Positions 27,078 to 39,474 of a stretch of 64,000 bases of DNA are shown in pieces. The notes under the pieces are model-generated. The model was not told the DNA's origin. It made no database searches and was given only the letters and a program-made list of their open reading frames with translations. Position numbers and translations under genes: made by a program. Each line of letters starts with the position of its first letter. Position 1 is the stretch's first letter. The DNA is from Apteryx mantelli (lineage: Eukaryota > Chordata > Aves > Apterygiformes > Apterygidae), in assembly GCF_036417845.1 (NCBI RefSeq), contig NC_089991.1, positions 11,723,001 through 11,787,000 on the forward strand, in the 5' to 3' direction.

Positions 27078-29230
27078 GGTCCCCTCTGCATGCAAATGAC
27101 TGGCGGTGGTTTTGCTTATCACACTGCTAGACAAAGAGGACAAATGCCCTTCCTCATGTCAATCATTGAGAGTGACAGCCCTTTCTGCTGACACTCCTCC
27201 TAGATGGATGGATAATGTGGAAAGAATCACAGACAGCAGGAAGACATACCTGGGGACAGTGAGGAAGAGGTTGGGAAAGGTCAATAAGTGTGACTAAAGA
27301 CAGAAGCGGATCCACAGTCAATGCAAGCTTTTTCTGAAGCTCACTTGAGCTCAGAGAGGCTCAGTTTTAGCTAAGTTTTAACGCACAGAAGTGAAGAGCC
27401 ATAGCTGGGGCTGGATGGGATGCAACAGCTAGTGGATCTGGTCTGCCACGTACTGTGAAAACAGAGTTGCTGCCTAGGCTAGAGAATAATCTTGGGCATG
27501 TTAGATCATTGGCTTCTATAAACTATTTCAAGGCATATGGTGCTCTCAGTCTCCCCCCTTCTCCCAAACACCCTCCGTGCGATGCCTTTATCTCAAGGAC
27601 AGGCTGTGTAGGGAGTCTCTTTGTTCTAGGGCTTTGCGGCCCCGGACGAGCAAGAAGCCACAGCAGGACTCACACTGGCAGGAGCAACACATCCCCAGCA
27701 ACAGCCCTGTGCTGCACACCCTCCTCCTCCCTTGTATGGATGGACACATGCCCATCACACGTCACAGCACAGAGGGATGTTGGCATTTCAAGTGGCCACA
27801 CTGCAGCGAGTGAGATGTCTGCAAGGGTGAAAACCCCAGGACACAAGCTGCACGAGACCATGGGGACAAGGGAAGCCAGCACTAAACTTCTCTCGTACCT
27901 CCCATCACCTCTCTCACCCCACCCACCCACTAACTCACCAGTCCTCTCCATTACATCAGCTGGATGTGGGAGAAGGAGCATCCCCTTGCCATGGCACACA
28001 AATGGCCTATCTGGCAACATGTCATCTTTTGGTGTCCTTCAGCATCTGCACAGCAGACCTTTGAGGCATCCGCCCGACCACTATTCCAAATGCAATGCTG
28101 GATTTGGATTTACATGCTGCAATGCTGCTTTCCAAATACAAACCATTCTTCTCCCTTTTACTGTTTTCTTGGGGGATGTTTTATTAGTTAGACAATTTCC
28201 TCTGTGGTACCAAGCTCTCTTCAGCTGAAGAAGTTTTTGTCACGAATCTTTCAGGTGCAGTCATTCCTTCACTGTACTTTGTGCCCTCTAGTTCTCATTT
28301 TTGATACCAATTCAAAGGCACCAGGAACATCTTTCATTTTTATTCCTATCAAAAACATCTATAGTTCAAAGACATGACCTTGGAGTCTCAGCTTCTGCAA
28401 ACAGGACAGGCCTTGCTTCTGCACCAAAACTCACGTCGCTGAATCAGCTTGCTTGAGACTCTTCTAAATCTCACTCTTTCCAAATCTAATTCTCACAGAC
28501 CAAGAGCAGAAGAGCTTTAGTCAATATGCATTAATTAGTTTTTTACCCCCACTCTCCTGTTTAACTGCACTTGTAGTGTCTACTCAATTAGCCCATAAAT
28601 ACTCCTCACCCCACTGCAGCTTCCAGATTCTTCTGATTATTTATGGACAATAAAACTTGAGCCCCAGGTTCCTCTCCCCGATTTACACTCTGATCTGCAA
28701 TTATACGGTGTGTGGTCACAATAAACTTTAAAATAAACAGAGATGGTTGTAGTTAGTACTTTAGAGGGGAAAAAAAAGGAAGGAAAACCCAAAAAGATGC
28801 AAGCAGTGATGCTGATATGCAATACCCTTGTCTAAGTCATTCAGGCACCAGTGTCCCGGCATTGCCTAACTAGAAGGTCTGAAAAAGCCCTGCAAGAATT
28901 AGAGGGCCAGTGGCACTCCGGAGATGGGGGTCTAAACCTGACCTCTGCGTGGTGTCTGCTAATGGCATTTTGCTGCCTCAGGGTCCTGCTACTGTCAGCT
29001 GAAAGCCAGGGTTTTTTTAGTTAAGGTGTTGGGGACAAAATTGTCTTCTCAAATTCAAGCTTAAAAACAAAAAACAACACGTGAATCAACCACAAACATT
29101 GGACAAACTAATTGCTTGGTTTCATTATCAGATTAAAAAAATTAGATGCATGACCTAAGTAATGTTAATGTAGGTGAATTTCTTATGCTGCTTTGAAGCA
29201 AAAGTTTGGGGAGTCTTGCTTTAAGAAGTC

Positions 29231-29249
29231 TTTTTTTTTTTTTTTTTTT
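29231..29249 (+). repeat. T19 homopolymer
   Basis: Nineteen T followed by a pyrimidine-rich stretch to 29,270. Confidence 0.9.
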
Positions 29250-29630
29250 CCCTTTTCCTTCTTCAAAGTCTTGATTTCTCAGCTGAAAACATGTTCTGAG
29301 TTCTCCCCAGGTTTGCAAATAGGTTCAATTCTCTCTACACTCCATCTTTCCATAAAGTATAATTCTCCAGGCTATAATCATACCCTGCCTTGCACTGGAA
29401 AGTTATCCATGTTGGTAACAGCTTCTTAAAACTTCGGTAAGCAAAGAGGACCTTTATCTTGTGGCAGCTTATGAGCCTAAACAACAACAGGAATATCCTG
29501 ACTCACAATTAACAGTCTTCGTGCTCAAACAGTCTGACTGAAATCAACGGCTGTACTGGTCCAACAGAGTAAGGAAACATCACAGAGAGCAAGGGATCAG
29601 AACGTGGCCCTCAAGGCCCAATCAGCTCAT

Positions 29631-29653
29631 TAAAAAAATAATAATAAATAAAT
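29631..29653 (+). repeat. A/T simple repeat (AAT/AAAT units)
   Basis: A7 is followed by ATA and AAAT units. Confidence 0.85.
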
Positions 29654-30780
29654 GGAAGCAATTCCATAGGGCTCAGTGGGAATTCAGTCCAGTCTACAGT
29701 TTATAAACCACTTTCACTGAGTGCCTTTCGTTCCAGACGCTCTCCAGGGGAGGCGAATCGTTATCTGCTGTAACCCCAGAACCTCCCCTGTTCCGATCTG
29801 GGTTTTGCTGTACGATTCAATCCACCTCCGAGTGTATTCCCTGGCTGTGCATTTTTGTCCTTGGCACCGTTTGCTGTCCTTTCCCTCCTCTGCGTCGTAT
29901 TCCTTTGTAATTATTTATAGACAGCACTCATCCGCCCCGATCCGCGCCTCCCAGCTCGTCTCCATCAGGTCCCCCCAGCTGCTCGTCTCCCAGGAATCTG
30001 ATCACTCTTCTGCTCAGGCTGTGGCTTGCTCTTGCCGTAGGAGCAGTGGCACATCATCCTCCCACAGGTAAGATTTACATCAGGTCTCCACAGCTGCCAT
30101 CTCCACACAGAGCGATGAGTTCTGATTTGGTAAAGGAGGGGGCCCAAGAACCTATTTTTCAGGTTATTAAACCTAGCGTGACACTGAAATCCCACCTTCC
30201 TCCAATTAAAATCTGCCTTTTTCACTCCTCCCAACAGGAAACCCATTCAGAATTATTAAATGATAGCATTTATGATGACAAAAAAGAAGCCCAAAGTGCC
30301 CAAAATCATGCCTGCAAGCATAACCCAAAACACAGGCTCAGACCCGCTTACCACACAGACTGTGGTTGGTTTTTCTGTCCCATTTGATTTTTCTCTTTTA
30401 CCTTTTCCTTTCCTTTTCCTCTCCATCCCCCTGCACTTGTAGCAGAAGGGATGGAACAATTTTTTTCCTTCCATTTAGGCTGCTCTCCGCTGCTCTTTTA
30501 TGTTTTTTCTTCCAATAGAGTTTTCTCCTTTCTCCCTTGCACAGCTGCCACTCGCACACCACCGTAGCGTTAGCCTCCCATTGATTTTTTTTTGAACACA
30601 GCACTTTCCCATGCTTTAGAAATTGATACAAATGCTCAAATCTGACCTTCGCTCCACCCAGCTCGCTCCTGCCATTACAGGAAAAGCTGCCCGTGCCGCC
30701 TGCCACGCGCAGCGAATGAGCTCTCGGACACGCAGCCAAAATACTCAGCTCTAACAGGTTTCAGCTGACTTTTGGTCACT

Positions 30781-31200
30781 GCTCAAGGTGCGCTCTGCAG
30801 CCCGTAACGCAAGAGGACGGAGCTCCGCCGTATCACCCTGCGCTTGCCACGGACGTAGCATAGTAATTACGCCCGTTCACGCAGCAGATACACCCTTCGG
30901 CAACACCGCGTAACCAGGACAACCCCTTATGCGGTGGGAAATACACGGTGCTGGGGTGGGGGGACGCGACCCTTCAGCAACGGGAGGAGCAGCGCGGCAG
31001 GAAAGCATCTGAAGATGCTGCCAAGGCACCGGCCGCGCTCCTGAGCGGCCGGAGCAGCATCCTCGCCGCAGCTCTGGCCAAAGGGACGCCCTTTGCGCCG
31101 GCAGCATATTAGTGACAACCGGCCGTCCCATCGCCTCTCCCCGCGGAGAGCAGTCACTGGGAGGCTCCCTCTCTTCTCGCGTGCATCCGTCTCACTCATT
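30781..31200. promoter_or_regulatory. CpG island 1, candidate promoter
   Basis: By hand count there are about 40 CpG dinucleotides in these 420 bases, with 23 in the last 240, in a window otherwise poor in CpG. An ATTGG (CCAAT box on the minus strand) sits at the right edge near 31,198. That is consistent with transcription to the left, but no TATA box or initiator is convincing. Several overlapping ORFs (30,877-31,199 minus) are simply GC-rich open frames. If human gene order holds, this could be a 5' noncoding exon of SGCD, but that is inference only. Confidence 0.5.
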
Positions 31201-32280
31201 GGTGGAGATTCTGCAGATTACATGAGAGCAACTGTATTATTTCAGCTAATGAGAGTGTAATGTTTCCTTGTTGACTTCCACAGTCACTTAAGTCTATCCT
31301 TAGCTAATTAATTTTGCAAAACAAAAAGTGACTAGCCAAATAAACTCCACCACAGCCTGACAGCCAGTAAAATTGTACAAGTTAATGTTTGTTCAGAAAA
31401 CGGAGCAAGGAAGTGTATGGGGGGGGGGGGAGGGGGAGGAGGAAAAGTTACATAAAATATTCAGTACATGATTGATTTCTAGGCCGGTGTTAGAGATGGG
31501 GAGGGGAACCACTGTCTGCATCAGCATTGCTTTTCAATTAATGAGGAAGACACCCACCCGCACAAGTTTACGCAGCGGCTTGAACCCAAGATTTAAGCAC
31601 AAGGGCCCAGAGCTCGACCACAAGATGGACCTCACCGCGGCGCTACCAGCGGACACCAGCAGCGGAGGCAGCGCGTGTTCAGGCGCAACCTCTGGCCCCC
31701 GCTCCGTTTTTATGTGCCTCGCTGGCTGCCCATGCCCTCTTGCGTGAGCGCACAAGCACGCACAGAGGTGGCAGAGCCTTGCTGGAGCTACATTTTTGGT
31801 AATTTACTTGCAAAACCTCGAACTGGGGTGGGGAACAGGGCTAGCTCCTTGCTGTATGTCCTTTCTATTGCAAAAGAAATACTTTGCATGCTCCATCCAC
31901 GCAAAACCAAGCAAGTGGACAGTCTTACCTCTTCTCGTTTGGTGCTTAGCAGCATGTCTGAGAGGACTCGGAAATCGGCAAAGACAACTGACATCGTTAA
32001 AAGGACAATTAACGGAAAACTATTCCCCAAAAGTTTGCCCTAAGATTGGGATGTTTAAGGCAGCCAGTTCACGAGGGCCCACGGCAGGCCGTAAGCAAGA
32101 AGCAAAAGGATAACAGATTAGGTTCACAACCCAGCAAGCCTTACTGGAATGAAATGAACTTTTGTCTTAGCAAGGAATGCACGCCGACATCTGAAAAGGT
32201 TTAGAAAAGAAACGCAAAACAAAACAAGAAAAACCCCACTGACCCGCTTTAGCTCTGTAAAAGTATCATCCCTAGCATCG
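31201..32280. other. Spacer between CpG islands 1 and 2
   Basis: AT-rich near 31,200-31,400, then a G-rich tract, then scattered CpGs at 31,550-31,790. ORFs on both strands (up to 122 codons) carry no known domain. Confidence 0.55.
31419..31440 (+). repeat. G-rich tract (G12-A-G5-AGGAGG)
   Basis: The run has ample guanines for a G-quadruplex on the plus strand and sits between CpG islands 1 and 2. Confidence 0.9.
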
Positions 32281-32520
32281 AAAAGCACGGAGGTTTAGGA
32301 GTGACAAGCCCTGAACGCCGCGGAGCCGCGCGGGCCGCAGGCAGCCGCAGCCCATCTTGGGGAAACAATATTAAATGTTAGCAATGACCCGTTTCCTCAC
32401 TCGGCAGGGAACGGCGAGGCTAATCTGGCACCGAGCAGAAACGCGCCGCGGGTTTTTCCGCACGAAGGGGTCACTTGCTGCTAACACACACAACGCTTTC
32501 GCTAATCCGCCCCCAGCCAG
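32281..32520. promoter_or_regulatory. CpG island 2, candidate promoter or enhancer
   Basis: I count about 23 CpGs in 240 bases, in two clusters (32,315-32,345 and 32,401-32,462) separated by an AT-rich 50-bp stretch. It lies 1.1 kb from CpG island 1, and the stretch between them (31,550-31,790) also holds scattered CpGs. The group may be one eroded island. No gene start is recognisable. Confidence 0.4.
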
Positions 32521-32733
32521 AGCTGTTGACCATTTCTGTTTAAAGAAATAAGTGGGGATTAAGAGGAGGGAGCCTGAAATCCAGCAGAGTTGAAATTAAA
32601 CTGGCAGCTCCCGCGGGGAAGGACCTGGAGCTGCGGCAGGTCAGGAGGGAGCCAGACATCAGGACGCAGCCACTGGATCCCAGTGATCCTCTCCCAGCAT
32701 GGGAGGCTGGGGACTTGCCTACCACCCCCTCTC

Positions 32734-32753
32734 TTTTTTTCTTTTTTTTTTTT
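32734..32753 (+). repeat. T7-C-T12 tract
   Basis: Pyrimidine run followed by ATATATAA-type sequence. Confidence 0.9.
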
Positions 32754-33024
32754 AAATATATAAATAGGAAACAGAATTCCTCCCCACTCACCTCCCAGGG
32801 AACAGGCTGAAATGGAGCCTTAGCTGCACAGCCAGGTTTTACTTCTACTGTGGGTAAATGTTTTCACTTAAATAATCTAAATTACAGTGACAGCTCCTTC
32901 AAATATTTGCTAAAATCCTCTCCGCCTCACTCCCCCTGCCAAGCTTGTACTTGCCTTGCCTGAATCTACAGCCAGTTGTATCCTTTTTGGCTAGCAGTTA
33001 CATTTGCCCACATTTTCCTTAAGG

Positions 33025-33050
33025 AAAAAAAAATAAAATAAAAATAAAAA
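33025..33050 (+). repeat. (AAAAT)n simple repeat
   Basis: A-rich repeat with three T interruptions at 4-6 bp spacing. Confidence 0.9.
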
Positions 33051-34559
33051 TCAGAAGGCAGCTCCTCAGCTGATGCAGGCTGGCAGAGATCTTCGACTTC
33101 CATCAGAGCAATGCCCGTCTATTCCAGCTGCGGATCTCACCCCAGGACTCTCCATGCTTGAGCTGTAACAGCAGCAGTATCAGACCAGGCCATTAAATGT
33201 TTGGGAGACCTCCAAGACACTTTCAGGTACTACAGGAAGCAATGCCAGCAATTCTGCAGTTAGCAAAGCTTTTTCCCTCTGAATCAAGGGGAGAAAAAAA
33301 TTCAGTGCAACAGGTTTGATACACAGGGATCTTGTCCAGCAAGTTTCTTCTTTTTAACATACAGGCCCAGATCTACCACAAAGTTCAGTTGCAGGGTTAC
33401 AAGTCCAGGGACACATACTTGGTCCATTTTAGAAATTAAGGCTTTCCTCAGACTTCATGTTTGGATTTTTTGTTTTCATCCAAAACAGCAGAACCCCCCC
33501 GTAAGTCAGCCAGTCTAGCACCGTACTCCCGCACGGGCACAGAGCTCCTCAAGGACCAGACCTTCTACACGTCATCTTCGGCAAGCAGAGCAGTCTCCAG
33601 TTGCAAGTTAAACTTGAAAGGAATTTAAAAAAAAAAAAACCTACCCATTTCCCCTCCTCCCCCAAAAGGAAAGAAAACCACTGAAACAAGAAAGGGGACA
33701 CAATTTCACACCCAAGCATTCAGCAAAGAAAGGTGGTTTTCATCCTCCCTTTCCTCCTTCAGATTGCACAATCTCATCATGAATGTTTTTCCTGTTTCTC
33801 AGTGGGAAAGAGCATCTAAGACGAGATAAAGAAAGGAGGCCCAGGCACTACGGGGTCCTTTCTAGGTAAGAGGACTTCTGACAAGAACATATAGCAATTA
33901 CCTTCAAGATCCTGCAAAACTTCCTTCCCTGATACGCATGGTCCAATCTAAACATGGTAGATTATTCTGAAATTTCTTTGTTCTTTGCCCAGGGCAGTAT
34001 TTTTGGAAGTAAAGACAATCTGCCCCAAACACGGTTACATCTGACTACGGGATACTGCATATCGTGTCTAACCCCATATACACAAAACGCAGAAGACATG
34101 GGGTGCTCTATAGAAGGAAAACCCTCCCTGGAATATTAAAGCACTTAAAACTGCCACTTCGCCCCTGCTTGCCTGGTCTCACTAGAACAGGACATACTAC
34201 TTGCTTAATAAGGTGTTTTGCAACACCTTAGTAACACAGAAACCGGCCTCAAACCAAAGCACTGTGTCAATACAGCACTTGGGTTACGTGCTGCAAAGAA
34301 CCTGCAGACACCAACAGATAGTTTTCCCTGCACGAGGAGAGGTCAGCCTAAACTTGACAAATATAACTAGCAGGTGAGGGAGCACAGGTCCAGGAACACA
34401 ACCCATTTGTTTGTATACTTATTTTTCCGTTAAGATGGTGTATTCTGAGATAACTTGCCATACACATCATTTCTGCCCCTTTAACACCTTTAGAAGTCTC
34501 CCTGCTAGACTAGGAATAAGAACAGAGCACTTTTCCCAAGAAATCTCATTTCTTTCTTA

Positions 34560-35210
34560 GTTTGCCTATCGCTATTAATGTCTTGGGTTAACTAATTGAA
34601 TTCAAGTTGCTTAATTGAAATATGTTAAGTGCAGTGTTTCTTATACAGCAAGAGGAAAAACCCCAAAACAAGGAGCTTCAGAGCCGTCTGCATTTGTTGG
34701 CAGTATTTTTTACCTTGATTTAGAATGTGATGTTTGGAGCAATATTAGGTAGAAATTCAAATAGTCTCCATAAGAATGGGAGACGAGATATTTCTTTTGT
34801 ACAACACCATTTCTGTAAATTTTGTTTAGCTTGCGTGGGATACAGTTAATTACAGTAATTTATCAAACTGGCACAAGGTAGTATTCACACACAAAGTTTC
34901 TCCTGCAGTCAGAATCCTTAGTTTTGTATGAGACTAGGTTGTGCTAATTGAATTTTCACTTGGGTAGATAAAATCTTTAACAACTCTGGAATAACTAAGT
35001 GCTCTTTGTTCAATGATGTGGATCAGAATGATTTACAGCACCTTTCACATAATCATGCTAATTTTGCTTTCATATGATTAATTAAAACAATATGTTCTTT
35101 CTTCGTAAAACAGAATTAGTGCACCCAAGGAGACAGGTTTTATTGCAAACTGCTCCTTCTGGTAATAAAAGCAATTTTTATGCACCATCTTTTTGGCAAA
35201 GGTAAGTAAA
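34560..35210. promoter_or_regulatory. Possible conserved noncoding element (motif-rich AT segment)
   Basis: There are no simple repeats or decayed transposon signatures. TAATTA/ATTAATTA homeodomain cores occur near 34,850 and 35,078, and octamer-like ATGCTAAT near 35,054. This resembles developmental enhancers in gene deserts, but conservation cannot be judged from one sequence. Confidence 0.25.
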
Positions 35211-36753
35211 CATGCTTAAGTAGGCAAGAAAACCGAAGTTAGGATGAGATCCCTTCTTGGTGTATTGCCAATGAGTTTGGTAGATTACATCAAAGATGAC
35301 ATAGCCCCGATGCTGTTAAGCAGCGTATAGTCGGCGTGAAGCTGGCTGGGGCATCCTAGAAAGCAGAGATCCGTTTCCACGGTCACCATTTCTTATGGCC
35401 AGGCTATTTCTCGCCACATCTAGAGCCGAACTGAGAGACATATCTACAACGAAGCAGTAACTCAGTGCCTTCACTGAATCATGCCTGTAGTTCAAGCTCC
35501 AGATCCAGCCCAAATTTGTAATCCGTCAGCAACGGTCAAGCATACCTAGAAGGGTCACATTATCTGGCTGTGATGACCATCATGCTGGGTCTGAATGATA
35601 AGTTGAAACAAATAAGGCCAACTTAAACAGCCCTTGACAAATCCTCTAGTTCAGCAAAGCTTACATACCGGCTACTGGGTTCCCCTCTGAGCTGCGGGAA
35701 TGCAAGGCGTCTCCCAGCCCTAGAGACCTGCTAGCGATGGGTCCATGGATGGGTCCTCAGCACTTATCCTACACCTGGTAACTTTTGATGCTATACTGAT
35801 ATTTCCCAGTGAGACCAACAACACAATGAAAAACTGATGTGAAACTGTGGAATATGTTTTCTGTGATCTATCTCACTGCTGCTCCATGACTCTATTCCTT
35901 TGATCAGAGGCTGTGCAGACACCATTGTAATAAAATTCACTGAAGAAGAAAGCAAGCGACTCTCAGATCTGATCAGCAACATAAGGAAGCAGGGGGAAAT
36001 CATTTTCCATCATCCATATTCAATTCAGCAACTTCCCCTGTACAAGGCTTACCTGCTCTTGGTTAAGTGATTATCGAAGGCTGCTGGCTGATCTTACATG
36101 GATGCAGTGACTAATGGTATGAATAAGCTACACATTGTAGCATAGTGATACTGAGTACGACCTGAAACCATCTAGTTGCAGATGACTAAGTTCAACCTAC
36201 TAACAACCTGCTAACCTAGCGGGTAGACTCCCAAGCTCCTTACAGATTCCCAGCAGGCACAAAAACCAGAACCTGCCTTTGAGTCTATGACAAGATCTGT
36301 GGAATTTAAGTAATAATTTTGATCTAAGTAGGAAATTCTAGCTTCAAGAGTGGTGTAACGAGGTATCAGGGCTATCCCCATGTGCACTCAGTCATCAGCG
36401 TTCTGGGAGGTCCAGGAACTCCCCAGCTGATCTCTGCCGGGGCGACGGACTGACCAGAGGCAACAGGCTGACCAGGCTCCCAGCTGCTTCACAACAGAAC
36501 CACTGGCTGTTACAAGAGCTCTACAAGAAGAGGTTTTGAGACTGTGCTGGAGATTCCCCCTGGCAGCTCCTGCTGCGCACAAATTAGCTACGGGACCCTA
36601 ATCATCACTTCAGATGCACAGATCAGCCCCGGCTGGAGAACCTGGCGATCCTCAGCAGTTGCTGCTGCTGGATCGACCAAACTGTACACAGGTAGTTTTA
36701 AGTAGTTAGTAGAAACTGCTCCTCCAGATACAGAAGTTAGGTTGTGTGGTGTC

Positions 36754-36790
36754 TTTTTTTTTTTTTTTTTTTTTTTTTTAAGAAAAAAAA
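36754..36790 (+). repeat. T26 followed by AAG-A8
   Basis: This is the longest homopolymer in the window, with an A run directly after it that could fold back on the T run. It accounts for lysine-rich frames on the minus strand (36,588-36,919). Confidence 0.95.
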
Positions 36791-38893
36791 TTTCAAACAA
36801 AAAAGCCCACACTCTAATGATGACCATCCGTGCAGAAGGCTTATCTGGCCTGTGAAGTCAGGCTGCTCCGAGGACACTAGAATAATAAAAGCATGCCTGT
36901 GATCATCACCCTCGAGCACTCTTACCCCGCTCTCCTGAACACAGCGGTACTAAGTGATCGCTGGCAGGGCCTCGCTCCATGTATTGGGTACCAGAAAAGC
37001 AGAAACTGCTTTACAGTCATTGTTTATTGTCCTGTCCAATTTTTATTATTATGCCTTGGCAGGATTATTTAGATCCTCTCCTTAAGGTAAACACTGATGA
37101 AACACCCTAGATAACGAGACACATTACAAGAGAGCGATGAAGTGGATCCCATGGGGGACTCTGGAGGAGAGGCAGGTGCTCTGGCTGATAGCACAAAGCG
37201 AAGAGGGAATCTCAAGAGACTCTCTAGCAGCACCAGAAGGGTAATTTTGCAACCTGATGCATGAGAACTTAGCTTCACAACCATCATTAGCATTAATGGC
37301 AATCATGTGGATGGCTAAACTTCCCATATACAGCACTGAATATTTACCTCTTAAGTGCTCCCACATGTCTTATTTCACTTCAAGCCTCGATTGAAGTGAC
37401 GGACAGCAAAGGTTACCTAACTCAGTTTCAAAACCACTAAGTGTCCTGATATCACACCTCTGACTACAGGTCTGGATCCAAGACTTGCTCTAATGCAAGA
37501 AACAGTGAAGGAAAGACTATTATTTTTAATTAAAGTAAAAACTATCAAACCAAGATAAGTTTACTGTTGTGCATCACCAAAAGGTCACAAGTTATTTTGC
37601 CTGAATTATTCATGTGTACCAGCAAAAAAGAAATGCCTCAAATGACAAATGTCAGTGAAAAATAGATTCAGCTGACTTTGTTTCTTTAAAGCAGATATTT
37701 TAATTATAAATATAAAAACAGCCACAATCCATTCCAGACAGAAAGCCAGAGCAAAATCTAGACTCACCTTAAACTTCAATTACATCCAACTTCAAGGACT
37801 TGCACGCTGCACAGGATTTGTGTTAGCTCTCTGCAATAAAGGGGAATTTCAGCTATTTATTGTCTAAATAATTCTCTTGCAATGGTCAGTTTATTGCACA
37901 AAACCTCCCATAACATTAACATGAAAAGCCTGAGGGTTCCCACCCCACCGCCATGCATATCCAAGTGCTCAGATGCAAAGTAGACTGCAACAGCGAACAG
38001 CCAGGCTTTTCTGCTTGGGCATACGCCGCTCATTGGCACCGTCAGAGACGGGAGAAAGACCAGGAGCTCGGAGAGGCAGATTGGACTCCTGCGGCGTCCT
38101 GGAGACACCTGCAAGCCCGAGAGCTTGCCAGTGACACGGGGTTACTGTGCACATCCTCCACGAGGCTACAGGCAAGAGGAACAGCCTGGCAAAAATAGCA
38201 GGTCAGGCCAGGTGACAAATATATATATAATCCTCGCAGGTCAGATATCAAGAAATATCATCATGGTAAAAAGCCAGCATTTCAAGAAGGTAGCCCACCT
38301 ACCATACCAACCCAGAGAAGCCTGCCAAGAGACATAAATACGAGGAAAGTGAAAAATCATTCACAGCAATCACTTGGCGGGGGGGTCAACACTGAACAAA
38401 GTGAAACAGAAAACTAGTACTTGAACATAATGGCAATGCTAAAATAGAGTTGCAAGTGCTAGGCAAAAACCACCCCCAAATGTCTTCTAAAAAGCAGCTG
38501 CGAAAGTTTTAGGCATCCAGTAGAAAGACTATCACCAGGTAAAGGGACTCAGGAAATCAATCAAAATTAGGATAAGCCGAGTATGGATGGGGCAGGCACA
38601 TCCACCGGTGCAAGGAAACAAGGGTGCCATAAAGCACCTAAAAACCATTGTCACAGGAAGGCAGCACAGTCAGTACAGATACTATCGAAGAGACAGCAGC
38701 AGCAAGTTACCAAGTAACTGTTACAGGAGACTCATTGCCTCACAAATATTAACACAAGGTTGGATAAATGAAAATATTTAAACCCAGATCTGATTCCTAT
38801 AAAAGAGCGAGATGCAGAACAAACACACAAAAAAATGAAGTGTAAGCTTTGCATACATGTGTTTCTGTGTCTGTGGAAAAGTCCCCAAGGATG

Positions 38894-38909
38894 ACTGCGC
38901 AGGCGCAGT
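38894..38909. promoter_or_regulatory. NRF1-type palindromic site
   Basis: ACTGCGC-AG-GCGCAGT is a perfect inverted repeat containing TGCGCAGGCGCA (38,896-38,907). That fits the NRF1 consensus of two GCGCA half-sites. It stands alone in CpG-poor DNA. Confidence 0.4.
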
Positions 38910-39438
38910 TTACACGTTCTTCTCTAACAAAATAACTAGTAAATCCAGGGACATTTCAGTGGGAGAAGAATCTCTCAGCACTGGAGTAAGCGGGACAGTT
39001 CCAGGGAGCACGGCCTCTCCTTACTGCTGTGTTTACTACATGGAAAACAAAAGAAGTGTATACTGGTTAAAAAATTAGAGAATTTCTTTTACAAGCACTT
39101 CTTGCACCTGCCAGACAGTCACTGTTTTGAAGAAAGGTGGATGTGGATGCCTGGTAAGGCATGAAGCATCCATGATTACATTTTAAAATCATATTTGAGC
39201 TCTGGAGCCAACAACAACAACAACAAAAAATGTGCTGAGATGTTCTTTCTTTCACACAAATTTTCTCTGAGGAAGGAAACAAGTGTTATGACAAGTTTCT
39301 TTTATTAAAGTTACAGCACTATAGGGCTTTTCAGGAGTCCTGGCACACAAGCGGCTGAAGAGCAAGGCATGTGCAAGCCTGCACTGTCTGTCACTGCATT
39401 ACTAGCTGCGTTGGCTGTGGTGGGAAAGCCAACAAGCT

Positions 39439-39474
39439 TGAAGGAAAGCACATTTCTGAAGGAAAGCACATTTC
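39439..39474. repeat. Tandem duplication, 2 x 18 bp, perfect
   Basis: TGAAGGAAAGCACATTTC occurs twice back to back (39,439-39,456 and 39,457-39,474) with no mismatch. Confidence 0.95.

Larger units (their letters stand above)
26355..30780. other. Noncoding stretch with one AT-rich motif cluster
   Basis: The longest ATG-started ORF of the window (257 codons, 27,455-28,228 plus) lies here and shows no domain. The segment 26,840-27,100 is rich in homeodomain-type cores and ends with a POU octamer. A hydrophobic minus-strand frame sits at 30,256-30,474. Nothing can be assigned to a known gene. Confidence 0.55.

Noticed and set aside
27455..28228. 257-codon plus-strand ORF, the longest in the window
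   Set aside because: No domain, signal or repeat pattern, no splice context or promoter, and composition typical of chance frames. About one such ORF is not surprising in 64 kb of six-frame sequence.
36588..36919. Lysine-rich minus-strand ORFs
   Set aside because: The lysine run is the translation of the T26 homopolymer.
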